A stretch of DNA of 44,250 nucleotides from an uncultured Collinsella sp. (GCA_900543515.1 UQRW01000010.1:1-44250); one strand, 5' to 3'; shown: positions 8,025 through 16,672, counted from the first letter of the stretch. A program made the numbers and translations. Notes: generated from the letters alone by a model not told the origin.

Positions 8025-8915
8025 TCACGAAGCAAGATGACGCAATAGGTGAAGAAATACCGTCTGGTGTCGATCGGTCCAGGCATTTTGTCGATAGCAA
8101 AAGTAGATGGTCAAGGCTACGTCATGCGAGCCTTCAATAGAGCACTCGCTCACTTCCGACCCATCTGATGCGAGAGAAGAGCCAGAAAAACCCAATATCA
8201 ATCCCCCGGCTTGAAGAAACTCAGCCTGCGCTCTGTTTCCGTATTCGACGTCGCGGAAGCGGAAATTAACCAGCTGAGCTTCGGGGCATTGATTGATCGC
8301 ATTGAGACAGGGCGACAAATTAATGGGAACAGCTAACCTGCCGCCCAGTAACTCACGAACGGTCATAGCACCCACAGATTGATGACCCGCTGGGCACGAA
8401 AGAACCTTGAGCTCCTTTTCACCCAAGTATTTCGAAGAGAGGACACTGTCCCTTGGTTCCTCAAATGAGATGGCCGCATCCGAAATGCCAAGCACAAGTG
8501 ATTCAAAGCATGTAGCCGTTGGCTGATGCCAAACATCAAGGTGAATCTGAGGGTGCGAGCTTTCAAACGAGTCGTACCAGTTTTCGGAAAAAAGACGCCC
8601 CCGCCCGTGAAGACAGGGGGCGTAAAGACGAAAGTGACCGTCGGGCGAAACGCCGCCGTTCCCCGATTGAGCGTACTTTTTGAGATCGTCGACTTGCGCC
8701 AGGATCACGCGTGCACGACGCGCAAATTCTCTGCCCGCCGGAGACAAAACAGCCTCCCCCGCCGATCGGTCGAGCAAAACAATCTGATACTCAGATTCCA
8801 ACTTTTTTATTGCCGACGAAACGGCCTGCGGACTCACGTGAACGGCGCGAGCTGCTTTGCGCACGCCGCCATAGTTCGCTACAGCTTGAAGGTATTCGAG
8901 TTGAGAAAGCTGCAT
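8025..8915 (-). CDS. LysR-family transcriptional regulator
   Basis: A 296-residue DNA-binding regulator. The N-terminal winged HTH covers about residues 1-60, with the classic LEYLQAVANYGGVRKAARAVHVSPQ...AIKKLE pattern, followed by a linker helix and a periplasmic-binding-like effector domain from about residue 95. LysR proteins usually bind a small ligand and activate a nearby gene. Here the likeliest target is the MFS gene 119 bp downstream on the same strand (inference from position). SD TTTGGAG precedes the ATG. The HIT gene ends 41 bp upstream, so read-through from the xseA operon is possible. Confidence 0.85.
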   Translation of the reverse strand: MQLSQLEYLQAVANYGGVRKAARAVHVSPQAVSSAIKKLESEYQIVLLDRSAGEAVLSPAGREFARRARVILAQVDDLKKYAQSGNGGVSPDGHFRLYAPCLHGRGRLFSENWYDSFESSHPQIHLDVWHQPTATCFESLVLGISDAAISFEEPRDSVLSSKYLGEKELKVLSCPAGHQSVGAMTVRELLGGRLAVPINLSPCLNAINQCPEAQLVNFRFRDVEYGNRAQAEFLQAGGLILGFSGSSLASDGSEVSECSIEGSHDVALTIYFCYRQNAWTDRHQTVFLHLLRHLAS

Positions 8916-8956
8916 AGATTACTCCAAAGGCAGCCAAGTCGACGGCCTACGCGCCC

Positions 8957-9292
8957 TCAGATGAGGTTCTCGCCCAGGTTCTTGCCACCGAGAACGTGCA
9001 TGTGGAAGTGCATGACGGTCTGGCCGGCGTTGACGCCCTTGTTGGAGATGACGCGGAAACCGTCCTCCAAGCCCTTGGCCTTAGCGACCTCCTGGATGGC
9101 GTGAGCCACGGCGCCCATGGTCTCGGCAGGTACGTTGTCGGCAATGTCACTGTAGTGCTTCTTGGGGATCACGAGCGTATGGACCGGCGCCTGGGGATTG
9201 AGGTCGTCGAAGGCGATGACCTGGTCGTCCTCATAGACAACGGTCGAGGGGATCTCGTGGTTGGCAATTTTGCAGAAGATGCAATCGCACAT
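8957..9292 (-). CDS. HIT-family nucleotide-binding protein
   Basis: A 111-residue histidine-triad protein, likely hydrolysing purine nucleoside phosphoramidates or related adenylyl conjugates. The catalytic triad HFHMHVLGG is near the C-terminus, and the N-terminal CIFCKIANHEIPS is characteristic of the Hint branch with its zinc-binding cysteines. The start at 9292 has AAAGGA seven bases upstream; an ATG six codons earlier is less well placed. It follows xseA and xseB and is probably co-transcribed with them. Confidence 0.9.
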   Translation of the reverse strand: MCDCIFCKIANHEIPSTVVYEDDQVIAFDDLNPQAPVHTLVIPKKHYSDIADNVPAETMGAVAHAIQEVAKAKGLEDGFRVISNKGVNAGQTVMHFHMHVLGGKNLGENLI

Positions 9293-9341
9293 AGTTGGTT
9301 CCTTTCTCACAGACCAAGGTAATTATATTTGGTCGGGATGG

Positions 9342-9608
9342 CTAGAACGAGAGGTTGTCGTCGGTGTTGGCGGCTTCGCCGTCGGCGAGCACGTCGTTGC
9401 CGTCGACGTCCTTAAGGAGCACCGAGACCTTCTGCTCGGCATCAGTCAGGCGGGTACGCAGGCTCTTAAGAAGCTCGACGCCGCGGGTGTAGCTCTCGAG
9501 CGATTCCTCGAGCTCCATGTCGCCCGACTCCAGGCTGCGGATAATGAGCTCCAGCTCCTGCGAGGCCTGCTTGTACGTAAGCTGCTCGACCGGGGTCTTC
9601 TCTGCCAT
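9342..9608 (-). CDS. xseB: Exodeoxyribonuclease VII small subunit
   Basis: Non-catalytic subunit of exonuclease VII, which degrades single-stranded DNA from both ends. The protein is 88 residues, with the family core LTYKQASQELELIIRSLESG and the helical-pair stretch LEESLESYTRGVELLKSLR. An acidic 20-residue tail follows. AAAGGAAA precedes the ATG. It lies 42 bp downstream of xseA on the same strand, the usual arrangement for the two subunits. Confidence 0.92.
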   Translation of the reverse strand: MAEKTPVEQLTYKQASQELELIIRSLESGDMELEESLESYTRGVELLKSLRTRLTDAEQKVSVLLKDVDGNDVLADGEAANTDDNLSF

Positions 9609-9650
9609 ATCTGTTTCCTTTCCTAAAGGTCTATCACAATGAAACGCGGT

Positions 9651-11102
9651 CTACTCAACCGTATCGACGGTTGCTGCCACGTTACCATCCGCCATACGCA
9701 CGCGGATGGCGTCACCGGGCTTAAAAGTCTTAGCGCTCGTAGCCACGCCGCCATCGCTGTATGCGATGGAGTAGCCGCGGGCAAGCACTTTGAGCGGTGA
9801 CAGGGCATCGAGCGAGGCCGCTGCGCGACCCAAGTCGGACGCGGGTTTGCTCAACATCGTGCGTCCCTGTTGCTCCAGACGGGAACTCGCGAGCGTGAGC
9901 GCATGGCGCTTGCCATCGAGCCCCGAGGTGCTTGCGACCAAGCGCTCGGGCAGGCGCTCATAGTTCGAACGGAACACCCCGACCGAGCGCGCAATGGCGC
10001 CCGACAGGCGGTCAGCGGTCAGGGCAAGCTCCGACTCGCGACGCTCGACCATAAACGTTGGATCGTTCAGGCACGGGCGGCACGCGGCCGCATCGAGCGC
10101 ATCGCCCAAGCGCGCCGTATAGGTATCCCAGGCACGCCGACCACGCTGATCGAGCATCTCCAGATCGACCTGATCCGACCCGATCATCGAAGCCATCGCA
10201 GCACCTAGGCGCTGACGGCGCGTCTCGAGCACATCCGCCAGCTCTGTCATAGCCGGTGCCACGGATTCTGCCGCCGCCGTGGGCGTGGAAGCGCGACGGT
10301 CGCTCACCATGTCGCAGATCGAGGTATCGGGCTCATGGCCAATGCCCGTCACCACAGGCACGGGGCAAGCCGCTACCGCACGGGCAAGGTCCTCGTCGTT
10401 GAAGGTCATGAGGTCCTCGAAGGAACCGCCGCCGCGCACGAGCAAAATGCAATCGGGCGCGGGCGTGATGGCAGCGGCGCGGCGCAGACCCTCAATAAGC
10501 TCCGCCGGCGCGCCCTCGCCTTGGACCTTGGCACCCACGCAAACGAGCTCGACAAGTGGGTTGCGACGGCGCAGCGTACGCTTGACGTCGTCGATCACGG
10601 CGCCCGAAAGCGAGGTGACGACCGCCACGCGTGAGCAAAACACCGGAATGCGACGTTTGCGCGCCTCGTCCATCAGGCCCTCGCGACGCAGCTTTTCGGC
10701 CAGTTGTGCCACCTGCTGACGCAGCAGACCCTCCCCCGCCAGCGAGAACGAACGGGCGACAAAGCTCATACGGCCCGTGGGCTTATAGAGATTGAAGCTG
10801 CCCTTAAAGCTCACCTGCATACCGTCGCGCAAGTCGAAGGTGCGCTTAAGATAGGCACCCTTCCAGATGATGCAATCGACGGCAGCCGAGTCGTCCTTGA
10901 TCTGGAAGTAGCAGTGGCCGCTTCGGGCATTGGGGCCACGAAAGCCCGTGACCTCGCCCAGGACGCTCAGCTGCGGAATGGCATCGAGCGCGCCAGCGGC
11001 GATCTCCACCGCCTGGCTCACGCTGAGCTCCTTGCGCTCCTGCTCGTCCGAGCCGTCAAACTCGGCGGAAACGGCATTGCCGGTTAGATTCCAGCCCGCC
11101 AC
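9651..11102 (-). CDS. xseA: Exodeoxyribonuclease VII large subunit
   Basis: Catalytic subunit of exonuclease VII. The 483-residue protein has an N-terminal OB-fold (about residues 25-115, with LGEVTGFRG and HCYFQIKD), then the catalytic domain with RGGGSFEDLMTFND and TGIGHEPDTSICD...DRRASTPTAAAE, followed by a long coiled-coil and a C-terminal barrel segment (LARGYSIAYSDGG). The GTG at 11102 is chosen because AAAGGAGG lies five bases upstream; an ATG nine codons earlier has no ribosome site. Forms a minus-strand operon with xseB and the HIT gene. Confidence 0.92.
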   Translation of the reverse strand: MAGWNLTGNAVSAEFDGSDEQERKELSVSQAVEIAAGALDAIPQLSVLGEVTGFRGPNARSGHCYFQIKDDSAAVDCIIWKGAYLKRTFDLRDGMQVSFKGSFNLYKPTGRMSFVARSFSLAGEGLLRQQVAQLAEKLRREGLMDEARKRRIPVFCSRVAVVTSLSGAVIDDVKRTLRRRNPLVELVCVGAKVQGEGAPAELIEGLRRAAAITPAPDCILLVRGGGSFEDLMTFNDEDLARAVAACPVPVVTGIGHEPDTSICDMVSDRRASTPTAAAESVAPAMTELADVLETRRQRLGAAMASMIGSDQVDLEMLDQRGRRAWDTYTARLGDALDAAACRPCLNDPTFMVERRESELALTADRLSGAIARSVGVFRSNYERLPERLVASTSGLDGKRHALTLASSRLEQQGRTMLSKPASDLGRAAASLDALSPLKVLARGYSIAYSDGGVATSAKTFKPGDAIRVRMADGNVAATVDTVE

Positions 11103-11171
11103 GCAGCCTCCTTTCGTCATCGTGCACATGGACTCCGGCCCTGCGCAAATTTAAGTCCAACACATAGTACA

Positions 11172-11201
11172 GCGCCGCGGGGACACAAATCCCCGCGGCG
11201 C
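11172..11201. terminator. GC-rich hairpin terminator after the YugP-like gene
   Basis: A perfect 12-bp stem (11172-11183 with 11190-11201, gcgccgcgggga) and 6-nt loop lie between the minus-strand zinc peptidase stop and the xseA start. The U-run is poor on both strands. Confidence 0.6.
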
Positions 11202-11217
11202 CTTCCAGTACAAGTTC

Positions 11218-11922
11218 TTATCGGTTGGAGTTTCTGTTGTAGCGAGCCATAAGATAGAGCAGCTGAATAATCGAGGTGAGCGCAGCGGCAACATAGGTAA
11301 GCGCGGCGGCCGTCAGTACCTTCTTGGCACCGTTGACCTGCTTGGAACTCATACCCGACTGCTCGATGTACGCCACGGCGCGTCGGCTGGCGTCAATCTC
11401 GACAGGCAGCGTAACGAGTTGGAACAGTACACTAAACGAGAAGAAGATCAACGCGAGGGATGTGAGCCCGGCAATGTTCATAAACAGGCCCAAGAGCAAC
11501 ACGATGGTCCAGGTGTTCTGGGTAAAGTTGACGACCGGCACGAGGGCGGTACGTACTTTCATCATGGCATAGCCGCTTTGACGCTGGGCGGCATGGCCCG
11601 CCTCGTGGCAGGCGACGGCAACGCTTGCGACCGAACCGCCCGAACGGTTGGCATCCGACAGATACAGGTTGTTATCCTGCGGGTTGTAATGGTCGGTGAG
11701 CTCACCGGCGACACCCTTGATACCCACGGCATTGCAACCGTTGGCGTCAAGCATGCGGCGAGCAACCGTGGCGCCCGTGTCGCCGTCCGAGCGAACCTTG
11801 GACCAGGTCTTGTACGTCGAATTGATATAGCTCTGCGCAGCAAGGCCAAGCACTGTACAAACAAGAACAACCAGCAGGTACAGCGGGTCGATACCAAAGC
11901 CGTAACCATAGTAATAGGGCAT
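11218..11922 (-). CDS. YugP-type membrane zinc metallopeptidase
   Basis: A 234-residue membrane protein of the neutral zinc metallopeptidase family (PF04298). The metal-binding HEAGH is at about residues 105-109, after an N-terminal span (residues 12-32). Two or three further spans follow (about 130-175 and 205-228). The family stretch NNLYLSDANR is present. Substrate is not established for the family. The gene stands alone between a terminator and rnd, all on the minus strand. Confidence 0.87.
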   Translation of the reverse strand: MPYYYGYGFGIDPLYLLVVLVCTVLGLAAQSYINSTYKTWSKVRSDGDTGATVARRMLDANGCNAVGIKGVAGELTDHYNPQDNNLYLSDANRSGGSVASVAVACHEAGHAAQRQSGYAMMKVRTALVPVVNFTQNTWTIVLLLGLFMNIAGLTSLALIFFSFSVLFQLVTLPVEIDASRRAVAYIEQSGMSSKQVNGAKKVLTAAALTYVAAALTSIIQLLYLMARYNRNSNR

Positions 11923-11986
11923 GCGAATTCCTCCGAATCGAGTTACACGTTGGAGGCATTTTACCCACTCAGCCGGCTAGGCTTCC

Positions 11987-13120
11987 CTATAACAGTTCAA
12001 TCTTTCCGTCCTTCACGGTGAGTCCCATATTGCCGGAGAGCAGATCGTCCAGGCGCGAGCCCACAAGCTCAAAGCGCCAGCCTTCGCGCAGGGGGCTCTG
12101 CTCGGGGTGGTCAATATAGTCGGCCAGGTCATCGCGCGAGGCAATGACCGAGGTCGCCACGCCCGAGCGCTCGGCAACCAGGCGGATGAGCGCGTACATG
12201 AGATCCGTCACGCTCTCCAGCTCCGGAGAGATCTGGCGATGCCCGCGCACCATGAGCGGCAGGCGATCGTGCGGGCAGCTTGCGCCGCGCTTGATGGCCA
12301 TGAGCGCGCCGTCCACATCGCGCTCACCCAACTGATCGGTACCGCGAATGCTACGGAACTCCTCAACGCGCACGGGATTGCGCTTAACGAGCGCAAGCAG
12401 CGTGTCGTCGGACATGACCCACTTGCGCGGGATGTTACGGCGCTCGGCGCGGTCCTCGCGCCAGGCGGCGAGCTCGCGCGCGATGCCCAACTGGTGACGG
12501 CTGCACGAATTGATGCGTTTGACCTTGCGGAACGCCTCGTGGCGATCGGCGCGATAGTGCGACTCGTCAGCCAGCGGGCGCAGCTCGTCGAGCACCCAGT
12601 CCACACGGCCCAGCTCGCGCAGGCGGCTCATCATCTCGGTATAGGCGACGATCAGGTACTTGACGTCATCGATCGCATACTCGATCTGTTTATCGGTCAG
12701 CGGGCGGCGCGACCAGTCGGTCAGCGACTCGGTCTTGGGCAGCGATACACCGCAGAACGTCTGAACAAGCGCGCCATACGAAATCTGCTGGCGCTCGCCC
12801 AAAAAGGCGGCGGCCACCTGCGTGTCAAAAATCGGACGCGGCAGCACGCCTACGGTATGGAGCATGACCTCCATATCCTGCGGGCACGCGTGAAAGACCT
12901 TGGTCACGCTCTCGTCGGCCATAAGCTCGGCCAGCGGCGATAGGTCGTCGATTACCAGGGGATCGACCGCTACGCTCTCGGCAGGGGTGGCAATCTGAAC
13001 CAAACACAGACGCGGATGGAACGTGCGCTCGCGCAAAAACTCGGTATCGACGGCAATCGCGTCGAACTCACGGGCGCGCTGGCAAAAGTCGAGTAGAGCC
13101 TGATGTGTGGAAATGTACAT
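11987..13120 (-). CDS. rnd: Ribonuclease D
   Basis: 3'-5' exoribonuclease that trims tRNA and other stable RNA precursors. The 377-residue length matches bacterial RNase D. DEDD-family residues are visible: VDTEFLRE near residue 24, HACPQDME near 80, and YAIDDVKYL near 150. The HRDC domain follows around residues 195-275 (LAAWREDRAERRNIPRKWVMSDD). The start at 13120 fits the family N-terminus. Its ribosome site (GATGGG) is weak, and an ATG 12 codons earlier cannot be excluded. Confidence 0.88.
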   Translation of the reverse strand: MYISTHQALLDFCQRAREFDAIAVDTEFLRERTFHPRLCLVQIATPAESVAVDPLVIDDLSPLAELMADESVTKVFHACPQDMEVMLHTVGVLPRPIFDTQVAAAFLGERQQISYGALVQTFCGVSLPKTESLTDWSRRPLTDKQIEYAIDDVKYLIVAYTEMMSRLRELGRVDWVLDELRPLADESHYRADRHEAFRKVKRINSCSRHQLGIARELAAWREDRAERRNIPRKWVMSDDTLLALVKRNPVRVEEFRSIRGTDQLGERDVDGALMAIKRGASCPHDRLPLMVRGHRQISPELESVTDLMYALIRLVAERSGVATSVIASRDDLADYIDHPEQSPLREGWRFELVGSRLDDLLSGNMGLTVKDGKIELL

Positions 13121-13218
13121 ATCAACCCATCGAATAAGGTTAGGCCCGAAAAACACGGGTAGGATATCGGCATTGCCTTACAACTATACTCGGTTAGTCA
13201 CAGAACGGGAACGTAAGT

Positions 13219-14136
13219 ATGCGCTGCCTTATCATCCACAACCCGGCATCGGGCCCCAGCTCAGATGAAATCTTCGCATTCACGCACGCCCTTGCACAGG
13301 GCGGCGACGAGGTCGTGATGCGCTTTATCGGCGATGGCATGGAACCCGAGGACGCCGTGGCAGACGTGCGCGAGTTTGACCGCGTGGTCGTTTCGGGCGG
13401 CGACGGCACTGTCTCCAACGTGCTCGACCAGATGCGCGGATGCGGTGTCCCCACGCTCGTCTTCCCCTCCGGTACGGCCTGCCTGTTCTTCAACAACATC
13501 GGTAATGCCCCCGAGGCAGCGGCGCTTGCCAAGGCTTGCCGTGCCGGTCGCACGGTCAAAGTCGACATGGGCGAGCTCTTTTGGCTCGACGAGAACGGCA
13601 ACGAGAAGCGCCACGGCTTCATCATCATCGCCGGCTCGGGTTTCGACGCCGAAATCATGATGAAGGCCGCCCCCACCAAAAACGACATCGGCGAGATCGC
13701 CTACTTCCTCTCTGCGCTCGCCACGCCCAACCCTACGGTAGCGCACTTTACGATTGAGCATGACGGCATTGTCGAGGAGCTCGACGGCATCTGCTGCATG
13801 GCCGGCAACACCTCGGTCATCCAAAACGACATCAACCTGTTCCCCGACTGCCGCATGAACGATGGCATGGTCGACATTGCGGTCATCGAACCCGTGCGCA
13901 CCGTGCAGCTGCTGCCTACTGTGATCACCGCTGCGCTTGACCCCGCCGGCAAGGTACTCGGGCGCCCGCAGTTCAAGATCATCCAGACCAAGGAAGCCAA
14001 GATCACCTGCACCCCGTCGCTGGGCATGCAGTTCGATGGCGAGATTATCTCCAGCAATTCGGGCGTCTTTGGAGCCCGCGCGCTTCCGCAATGCCTCGAC
14101 CTCATCGTCGACGAATTCTCCCCGCTCGGAAAATAG
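13219..14136 (+). CDS. Diacylglycerol kinase-like lipid kinase
   Basis: A 305-residue member of the DAGK catalytic family, which phosphorylates a lipid hydroxyl with ATP at the membrane. The nucleotide-binding GGDGT lies at about residues 60-64 and the second conserved loop reads FPSGTACLF; most relatives have PLGTGNDF, so this is a divergent branch. The C-terminal half is the beta-sandwich domain ending in a QFDGEI stretch, equivalent to the family's D-G-E motif. Whether it recycles diacylglycerol or acts on another lipid is open. The next gene, a 30-residue peptide, begins 9 bp past the stop. Confidence 0.85.
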   Translation: MRCLIIHNPASGPSSDEIFAFTHALAQGGDEVVMRFIGDGMEPEDAVADVREFDRVVVSGGDGTVSNVLDQMRGCGVPTLVFPSGTACLFFNNIGNAPEAAALAKACRAGRTVKVDMGELFWLDENGNEKRHGFIIIAGSGFDAEIMMKAAPTKNDIGEIAYFLSALATPNPTVAHFTIEHDGIVEELDGICCMAGNTSVIQNDINLFPDCRMNDGMVDIAVIEPVRTVQLLPTVITAALDPAGKVLGRPQFKIIQTKEAKITCTPSLGMQFDGEIISSNSGVFGARALPQCLDLIVDEFSPLGK

Positions 14137-14145
14137 GAGGACCCT

Positions 14146-14238
14146 ATGAACGACAATCCCCTGCTCGGCTTTATCATCATCGTTTTGGCCATGCTCGTCG
14201 GCTATGCGATCAACGTGATCCACCGCCGGAAGAAGTAA
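14146..14238 (+). CDS. Small single-span membrane peptide (30 aa)
   Basis: An ATG at 14146 opens 30 codons encoding MNDNPLLGF, a hydrophobic span of about 17 residues, and a basic tail ending HRRKK. TAGGAGG, which overlaps the stop codon of the lipid kinase, lies six bases upstream, an optimal ribosome site that argues this is translated and coupled to the kinase. A terminator follows 35 bp later, so kinase and peptide form a closed two-gene unit. The N-in, basic C-terminus layout suggests a membrane peptide. I do not recognise a family. A role as kinase partner is inference from coupling. Confidence 0.7.
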   Translation: MNDNPLLGFIIIVLAMLVGYAINVIHRRKK

Positions 14239-14273
14239 TTCCACATTGGTATGATATTCATCCAATTATCGTC

Positions 14274-14316
14274 TCCCCTGCTGTTTATGCATTTGCCAAA
14301 CAGCAGGGGATTTTCA
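14274..14316 (+). terminator. Terminator of the lipid kinase / small peptide unit
   Basis: A perfect 13-bp stem (14274-14286 with 14298-14310) with an 11-nt loop, followed by TTTTCATTT. Confidence 0.88.
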
Positions 14317-14370
14317 TTTCAGGCATTCCCAGCTACTTTATTCGGCTACAGTAATTACAGGGCGTCTTTA

Positions 14371-14399
14371 TTAAAGTAAAGCTACAAACTGAGTACAAT
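14371..14399 (+). promoter_or_regulatory. Possible promoter of the C69 dipeptidase gene
   Basis: TTAAAG (14371-14376) and TACAAT (14394-14399) are spaced by 17 bp in an AT-rich stretch. The nonamer GTCTTTATT occurs twice, at 14364-14372 and 14488-14496. Confidence 0.4.
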
Positions 14400-14501
14400 T
14401 AACCGCTCGTCGCATATTTCATCACGCTTATCGAGTAAGTGTCTTTCATAGATGAATATTGTTTCCAGTTCGTTACGCTAATGGGGTGTCTTTATTGGCT
14501 G

Positions 14502-14525
14502 AAGCCCTCTGGCGACAGAGGGCTT
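14502..14525 (+). other. Leader hairpin before the C69 dipeptidase
   Basis: A 10-bp perfect stem (14502-14511 with 14516-14525) and a GCGA loop, followed by TCGC, end 10 bp before the ribosome site of the next gene. It may be a weak attenuator or an mRNA stabiliser. Confidence 0.5.
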
Positions 14526-14544
14526 TCGCACGCTGGGAGGGAAA

Positions 14545-16494
14545 ATGAGGAAAACTCACCCCGTCAACGCGCTCAAGAAGCTAGGCATAGGCCTCGCCTT
14601 TGGAGCTGCAACCATCATGTCCATGCCGACATCCGCGCTCGCCTGCACGCAGATATACATGGGCAAAAACTATACGGCCGACGGCAATACGTACTACGGC
14701 CGCGCCGAGGACTTTGGCAAGCGCTATCTTAAGCACTACGGCATCGAACCTGCCCACGAACCTGGCTTTAAGTACAGCTCGATTGAATCTGCTTTTGAAT
14801 ACACTTCGAACAAGCCTACCTATCGTTACAGCTATGTACGCGACCACCCCTCCAACTGGATGGGTCGCACCGACGCCTATTCCGAGGCCGGAATCAACGA
14901 GAAGGGCGTCTCCTGCTCTGCCACGCTAAGCACTTCCTATAACGAGGAGGCCGATGCAGCAGACCGCATCGATGAGAAAGTGGGTCTGGGCGAGTACAGT
15001 TACGGCAGCATCATCCTGGGCGAGAGCGCCACGGCCCGCGAGGGCGTCGAGCTTCTCGGCAGACTGATCGATGATCAAGGCGTCTGCACCAACGACCAGA
15101 TCATCATCGCCGACAACAACGAGACCTGGCTGTTCGCCACACTTTCCGCCCATCAGTGGATCGCCATGAAGCTCGCTGACGACGTCGCGTCGCTCAACCC
15201 TAATATCGGGAGCCTCAACTACGATGTCGACCTTGATGACCCCGAGAACTGCCTACACTCCGAGGGCATCGAGTCCATGCCCGTGGAGAAGGGCTTCGCC
15301 AAATACTCCGCTGACGGCAAATTCGATGTCGCCCAAACGTATGGCGAAAGCCTCGCCGATTCCGGCGTAAACCAGTGGTCCCGCTATGTGCAAGGCCGCG
15401 ATTATTTTGGTAGTCAGCTGACCGAAGGCACAGATTACGACATTATCACAGTAAAGAAGGATGGAAAACCTGACCAAAAGGGAGCCATGGTCAGCGAAAT
15501 CCAGCCCCTGTTCTTCAGGCCTGGCAAGTCTGGCTGGAGCACCTTTGAGCTGATTCGTGCCTTTGGCAACCGCGGCGAGAACGTCCCTGGCCTCAACGCG
15601 AACACTGATGGTGTTTATTGCATCGGCAGCGAGCGCAACACCGAGATCAACCTCTTCCAGATTCGTCGCGGGTATGACCCCGAAGTCGCTACCATCCAGT
15701 GGGAAATGCTCTCCCGCGCCGCGTACTCCGTCGCCATCCCGTTGTACTCCGCTCTGATAACTGAGGTCAGTCCGTACTTCAGCGATCAGACCGTCTCCTT
15801 CGATCACTGCAACCAGACTGACGTCGTGTACAACGAGGAGCCCGAGAACTCAATCAACTACGTCCTCATGGACATCAGCTCGCTCTGCTTCGAGAACCCT
15901 GACACCCTTGGTGTCAGCGTCCGTGCCTACCTCGATGCGCTCCAGAACGAGCTTATCGAGCAGAACAAGGAAGTTGACGCCGCCATGCTGGCCGAGACGA
16001 CCACCGAGGGCCGCACCGCCCTGGCCAACAAGGCCGGCAAGGCTGCTACCGAGAACACCTACAAGAAGTGCAAGGCACTGCTCCAGGAGATGCGCGCCTA
16101 TCAGAAGGCCGAAAACTTCGACCAGCCCTTTACCCCAAGCGACCTGAACACCGAGACCAACGGCCTCAAGGTGTCCATCACCTACGCCAAGGATGCTCTT
16201 GCCACCGATCCGGTCACCCCGGATCAGCCCGGCACTCCTGAGCAGCCTGGCACTCCCGAGCAGCCCGCTAAGCCCGAGCAGCCCGCTAAGCCCGAGCAGC
16301 CGGCCGCCAAGCCTGAGAAGCCTGGCAAGTCCGACACCACGACCACGGTAACCACTAACAAGACGAACACCAAGGGCGGCCTGCCCACCACCGGTGATCG
16401 TTTTGATGGCCGTATGGTGGCTGCATTCGCCGTCGCCGGTGTTGCCGTTATCTTCGCAGGCGGCTACTTCCTCTATCGCCGCAATAAGGAGTAG
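14545..16494 (+). CDS. Sortase-anchored C69-family dipeptidase
   Basis: An N-terminal-nucleophile hydrolase of peptidase family C69 (U34). Residues 1-33 form a signal peptide ending SALA; Cys34 (ACTQIYMG) is the expected catalytic residue, exposed by signal cleavage. The catalytic domain runs to about residue 450, a helical region to about 555, then a Pro-rich repeat (PEQPGT, PEQPAK), and finally LPTTG at about 613-617, a membrane span and RRNKE. The enzyme should therefore be covalently attached to peptidoglycan and act outside the cell on peptides or wall fragments. GGGAGGG precedes the ATG. Family members of this length with an anchor are known in gut Gram-positives. Substrate is not predictable. 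Confidence 0.88.
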   Translation: MRKTHPVNALKKLGIGLAFGAATIMSMPTSALACTQIYMGKNYTADGNTYYGRAEDFGKRYLKHYGIEPAHEPGFKYSSIESAFEYTSNKPTYRYSYVRDHPSNWMGRTDAYSEAGINEKGVSCSATLSTSYNEEADAADRIDEKVGLGEYSYGSIILGESATAREGVELLGRLIDDQGVCTNDQIIIADNNETWLFATLSAHQWIAMKLADDVASLNPNIGSLNYDVDLDDPENCLHSEGIESMPVEKGFAKYSADGKFDVAQTYGESLADSGVNQWSRYVQGRDYFGSQLTEGTDYDIITVKKDGKPDQKGAMVSEIQPLFFRPGKSGWSTFELIRAFGNRGENVPGLNANTDGVYCIGSERNTEINLFQIRRGYDPEVATIQWEMLSRAAYSVAIPLYSALITEVSPYFSDQTVSFDHCNQTDVVYNEEPENSINYVLMDISSLCFENPDTLGVSVRAYLDALQNELIEQNKEVDAAMLAETTTEGRTALANKAGKAATENTYKKCKALLQEMRAYQKAENFDQPFTPSDLNTETNGLKVSITYAKDALATDPVTPDQPGTPEQPGTPEQPAKPEQPAKPEQPAAKPEKPGKSDTTTTVTTNKTNTKGGLPTTGDRFDGRMVAAFAVAGVAVIFAGGYFLYRRNKE

Positions 16495-16507
16495 CCCCTC
16501 GCTGGTG

Positions 16508-16545
16508 CGGGCGGGATGGCGCAGGTCAACCCGCCCGTTCTTTTG
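16508..16545 (+). terminator. Terminator of the C69 dipeptidase gene
   Basis: The arms cgggcggg (16508-16515) and cccgcccg (16530-16537) are followed by TTCTTTT. Confidence 0.75.
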
Positions 16546-16564
16546 AGCGATAGGAAACCCGCCT

Positions 16565-16587
16565 GAAATCTTTTCAAAAAAGATTTC
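16565..16587. promoter_or_regulatory. Perfect 10+10 bp palindrome overlapping the -35 of the trp leader
   Basis: The arms GAAATCTTTT (16565-16574) and AAAAGATTTC (16578-16587) are exact reverse complements around CAA. The site sits at about -34 to -56 of the predicted start and has the form of a dimeric regulator operator. It is AT-rich and lacks a following T-run, so it is not a terminator. Confidence 0.55.
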
Positions 16588-16614
16588 CCCGCACACACTT
16601 TGCTGTGTTATAGT
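16585..16614 (+). promoter_or_regulatory. Promoter of the trp leader / trpP transcript
   Basis: An extended -10 TGTTATAGT (16606-16614) is clear. The -35 (TTCCCC, 16585-16590, 18 bp away) is poor, which suits an extended -10 promoter or one controlled through the overlapping palindrome. Predicted start is near 16620. Confidence 0.6.
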
Positions 16615-16672
16615 GCAGCGCAACAGCAACTAGGTGCGACCGCGCCATGGCATCACGAAAGGAGCCACCGAC

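Noticed and set aside
8011..8026. Hairpin at the LysR stop codon as a terminator
   Set aside because: The stem is only 6 bp, it overlaps the stop codon and no U-run follows.
16219..16320. Short tandem repeats, considered as a CRISPR-like or minisatellite array
   Set aside because: They are in-frame codons for the PEQPGT/PEQPAK wall-spanning repeat of the C69 dipeptidase; there are no spacers.
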